The notes beneath the pieces are model-generated. The model had not been told where the DNA came from. It saw only the letters and a list, made by a program, of their open reading frames with translations, and made no database searches. From assembly GCA_944321465.1 (NCBI GenBank), contig CALULL010000011.1, positions 1-64,000 of the forward strand: a DNA stretch of 64,000 nucleotides. Reading direction: 5' to 3'. Numbering within the stretch: position 1 is the stretch's first letter; the number at the start of each line of letters is the position of its first letter. Shown piece by piece: positions 63,243 to 64,000 of this stretch. Source of the DNA: an uncultured Bacteroides sp. GTDB lineage: Bacteria > Bacteroidota > Bacteroidia > Bacteroidales > Bacteroidaceae. Both the position numbers and the translations under genes were made by a program.

Positions 63243-64000
63243 ATGAAAACGATTTCCACGTATCTTCTGGCCGGCCTCTTGCTGGCCCTGACAAGCACCC
63301 GGGCAGAAGCACAACGCATCAAGGGGAGCGACACCGTGCTGCCCATCGCCCAACAGACAGCCGAGCAGTTTATGGAACAAAACCCCGACGCCCGCGTCAC
63401 CGTCACCGGGGGCGGCAGCGGCGTTGGCATCTCGGCCCTGCTCGACGGTACCACGGAGATAGCCATGGCCTCGCGCTCCATCAAGTTCAGCGAGACAATG
63501 AAAGCCAAGGCCGCCGGGCTGGAACTGGAAGAAGTGCCAGTGGCCTACGACGCACTGGCCGTGGTCGTACACCCGTCCAACCCCGTCAGCCGACTGACAC
63601 GCCAACAGCTGGAAGACATCTTCCGGGGCAAAATCACCAACTGGAAACAAGTGGGCGGCGAGGACCGCAAAATCGTGGTCTACTCGCGCGAAACCTCGTC
63701 GGGCACCTACGAGTTCTTCAAGGAAAGCGTGCTCAAGAACAAAAACTACATGAGCAGCAGCCTCTCCATGCCTGCCACGGGAGCCATCATCCAATCCGTC
63801 AGCCAGACGCGCGGCGCCATCGGCTACGTGGGACTGGCCTACGTGTCCCGCCGCATCAAGACGCTGGCCGTCTCCTACGACGGCACCAACTTCGCCCAGC
63901 CCACTTTTGAGAACGCCCTGGACAAGACCTACCCCATTGTACGCCCGCTGTTCTATTATTACAACAAGGCCAACGCCGCCGACGTGGCCCCGCTGCTGCA
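63243..64000 (+). CDS. pstS: Phosphate-binding protein PstS (cut by window end)
   Basis: The window shows about 252 codons; the 3' end is beyond the edge. A signal peptide (MKTISTYLLAGLLLALTSTRAEAQ) precedes a PBP-like domain: RIKGSDTVLPIAQQTAEQF, GGGSGVGISALLDGTTEIAMASRSIK, RLTRQQLEDIFRGKITNWKQVGG, SSGTYEFF and GAIGYVGLAY. It binds phosphate in the periplasm for PstCAB. It is divergent from pstC. Confidence 0.94.
   Translation, partial: MKTISTYLLAGLLLALTSTRAEAQRIKGSDTVLPIAQQTAEQFMEQNPDARVTVTGGGSGVGISALLDGTTEIAMASRSIKFSETMKAKAAGLELEEVPVAYDALAVVVHPSNPVSRLTRQQLEDIFRGKITNWKQVGGEDRKIVVYSRETSSGTYEFFKESVLKNKNYMSSSLSMPATGAIIQSVSQTRGAIGYVGLAYVSRRIKTLAVSYDGTNFAQPTFENALDKTYPIVRPLFYYYNKANAADVAPLL

Overview
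The window comes from a GC-rich member of the Bacteroidales, probably a gut Bacteroidaceae-like organism. The evidence is the 11-subunit type of complex I with fused NuoCD and no NuoE/F/G, promoters of the TAnnTTTG type in front of many genes, a NigD-like lipoprotein, a TonB receptor with an N-terminal carboxypeptidase-regulatory-like domain, a DUF4833 protein, the rsfS-ftsH-cdsA and pheS-MFS-nth gene orders, and dispersed repeats whose spurious translations I remember from Bacteroides annotations. The species cannot be named from the sequence alone.

Layout. 1-1.4 kb: a repeated structured-RNA candidate and a NigD-like lipoprotein. 2-12.4 kb: nuoA-B-CD-H-I-J-K-L-M-N on the minus strand. 12.8-16.8 kb: a minus-strand operon holding a Cys-Xaa3-repeat precursor peptide with a Tat signal, a radical SAM/SPASM enzyme, a second maturase, a small modification protein, tatA and tatC. 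17-25 kb: trkA, dxs, then cdsA, ftsH and rsfS, then tRNA-Gln(CTG). 25.5-33.5 kb: a secreted hydrolase, a monooxygenase-like protein, an aldo/keto reductase, DUF4833 and GNAT proteins, a TonB receptor with a periplasmic heavy-metal-binding partner, and cobU. 33.5-38.5 kb: a periplasmic redox group (Tat-exported Fe-S aldo/keto reductase, membrane Fe-S protein with an internal twin-arginine segment, a second tatA, a secreted cupin/carboxymuconolactone decarboxylase protein). 38.6-48.6 kb: nth, MFS transporter, pheS, a PepSY-like lipoprotein, metG and a three-gene surface-glycan set. 48.6-58.4 kb: menA, an aldo/keto reductase, a RibD-C-like reductase, an esterase, a dipeptide epimerase, a HicB-like protein, an NlpC/P60 hydrolase, rnpB, a YihY protein and ribE. 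59-64 kb: phoU-pstB-pstA-pstC, divergent from pstS, which is cut by the window end.

Three families of non-coding repeats run through the intergenic DNA. (1) A discrete 88-bp element of exactly four 22-bp units, each carrying the imperfect palindrome GGCAnASSTnTGCC, occurs about 13 times and never inside a gene. (2) A 196-bp element with about 19-bp terminal inverted repeats occurs three times and looks like a MITE. (3) A roughly 250-280-nt minus-strand RNA candidate occurs twice, with covarying stems and a terminal hairpin followed by a U-run.

The most interesting parts are the Cys-repeat peptide operon, in which maturation and Tat export appear to be coupled genetically, and the 88-bp element family, which I do not recognise. 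Tat export is a recurring theme: two tatA genes, one tatC and four likely Tat-dependent proteins lie in this window.
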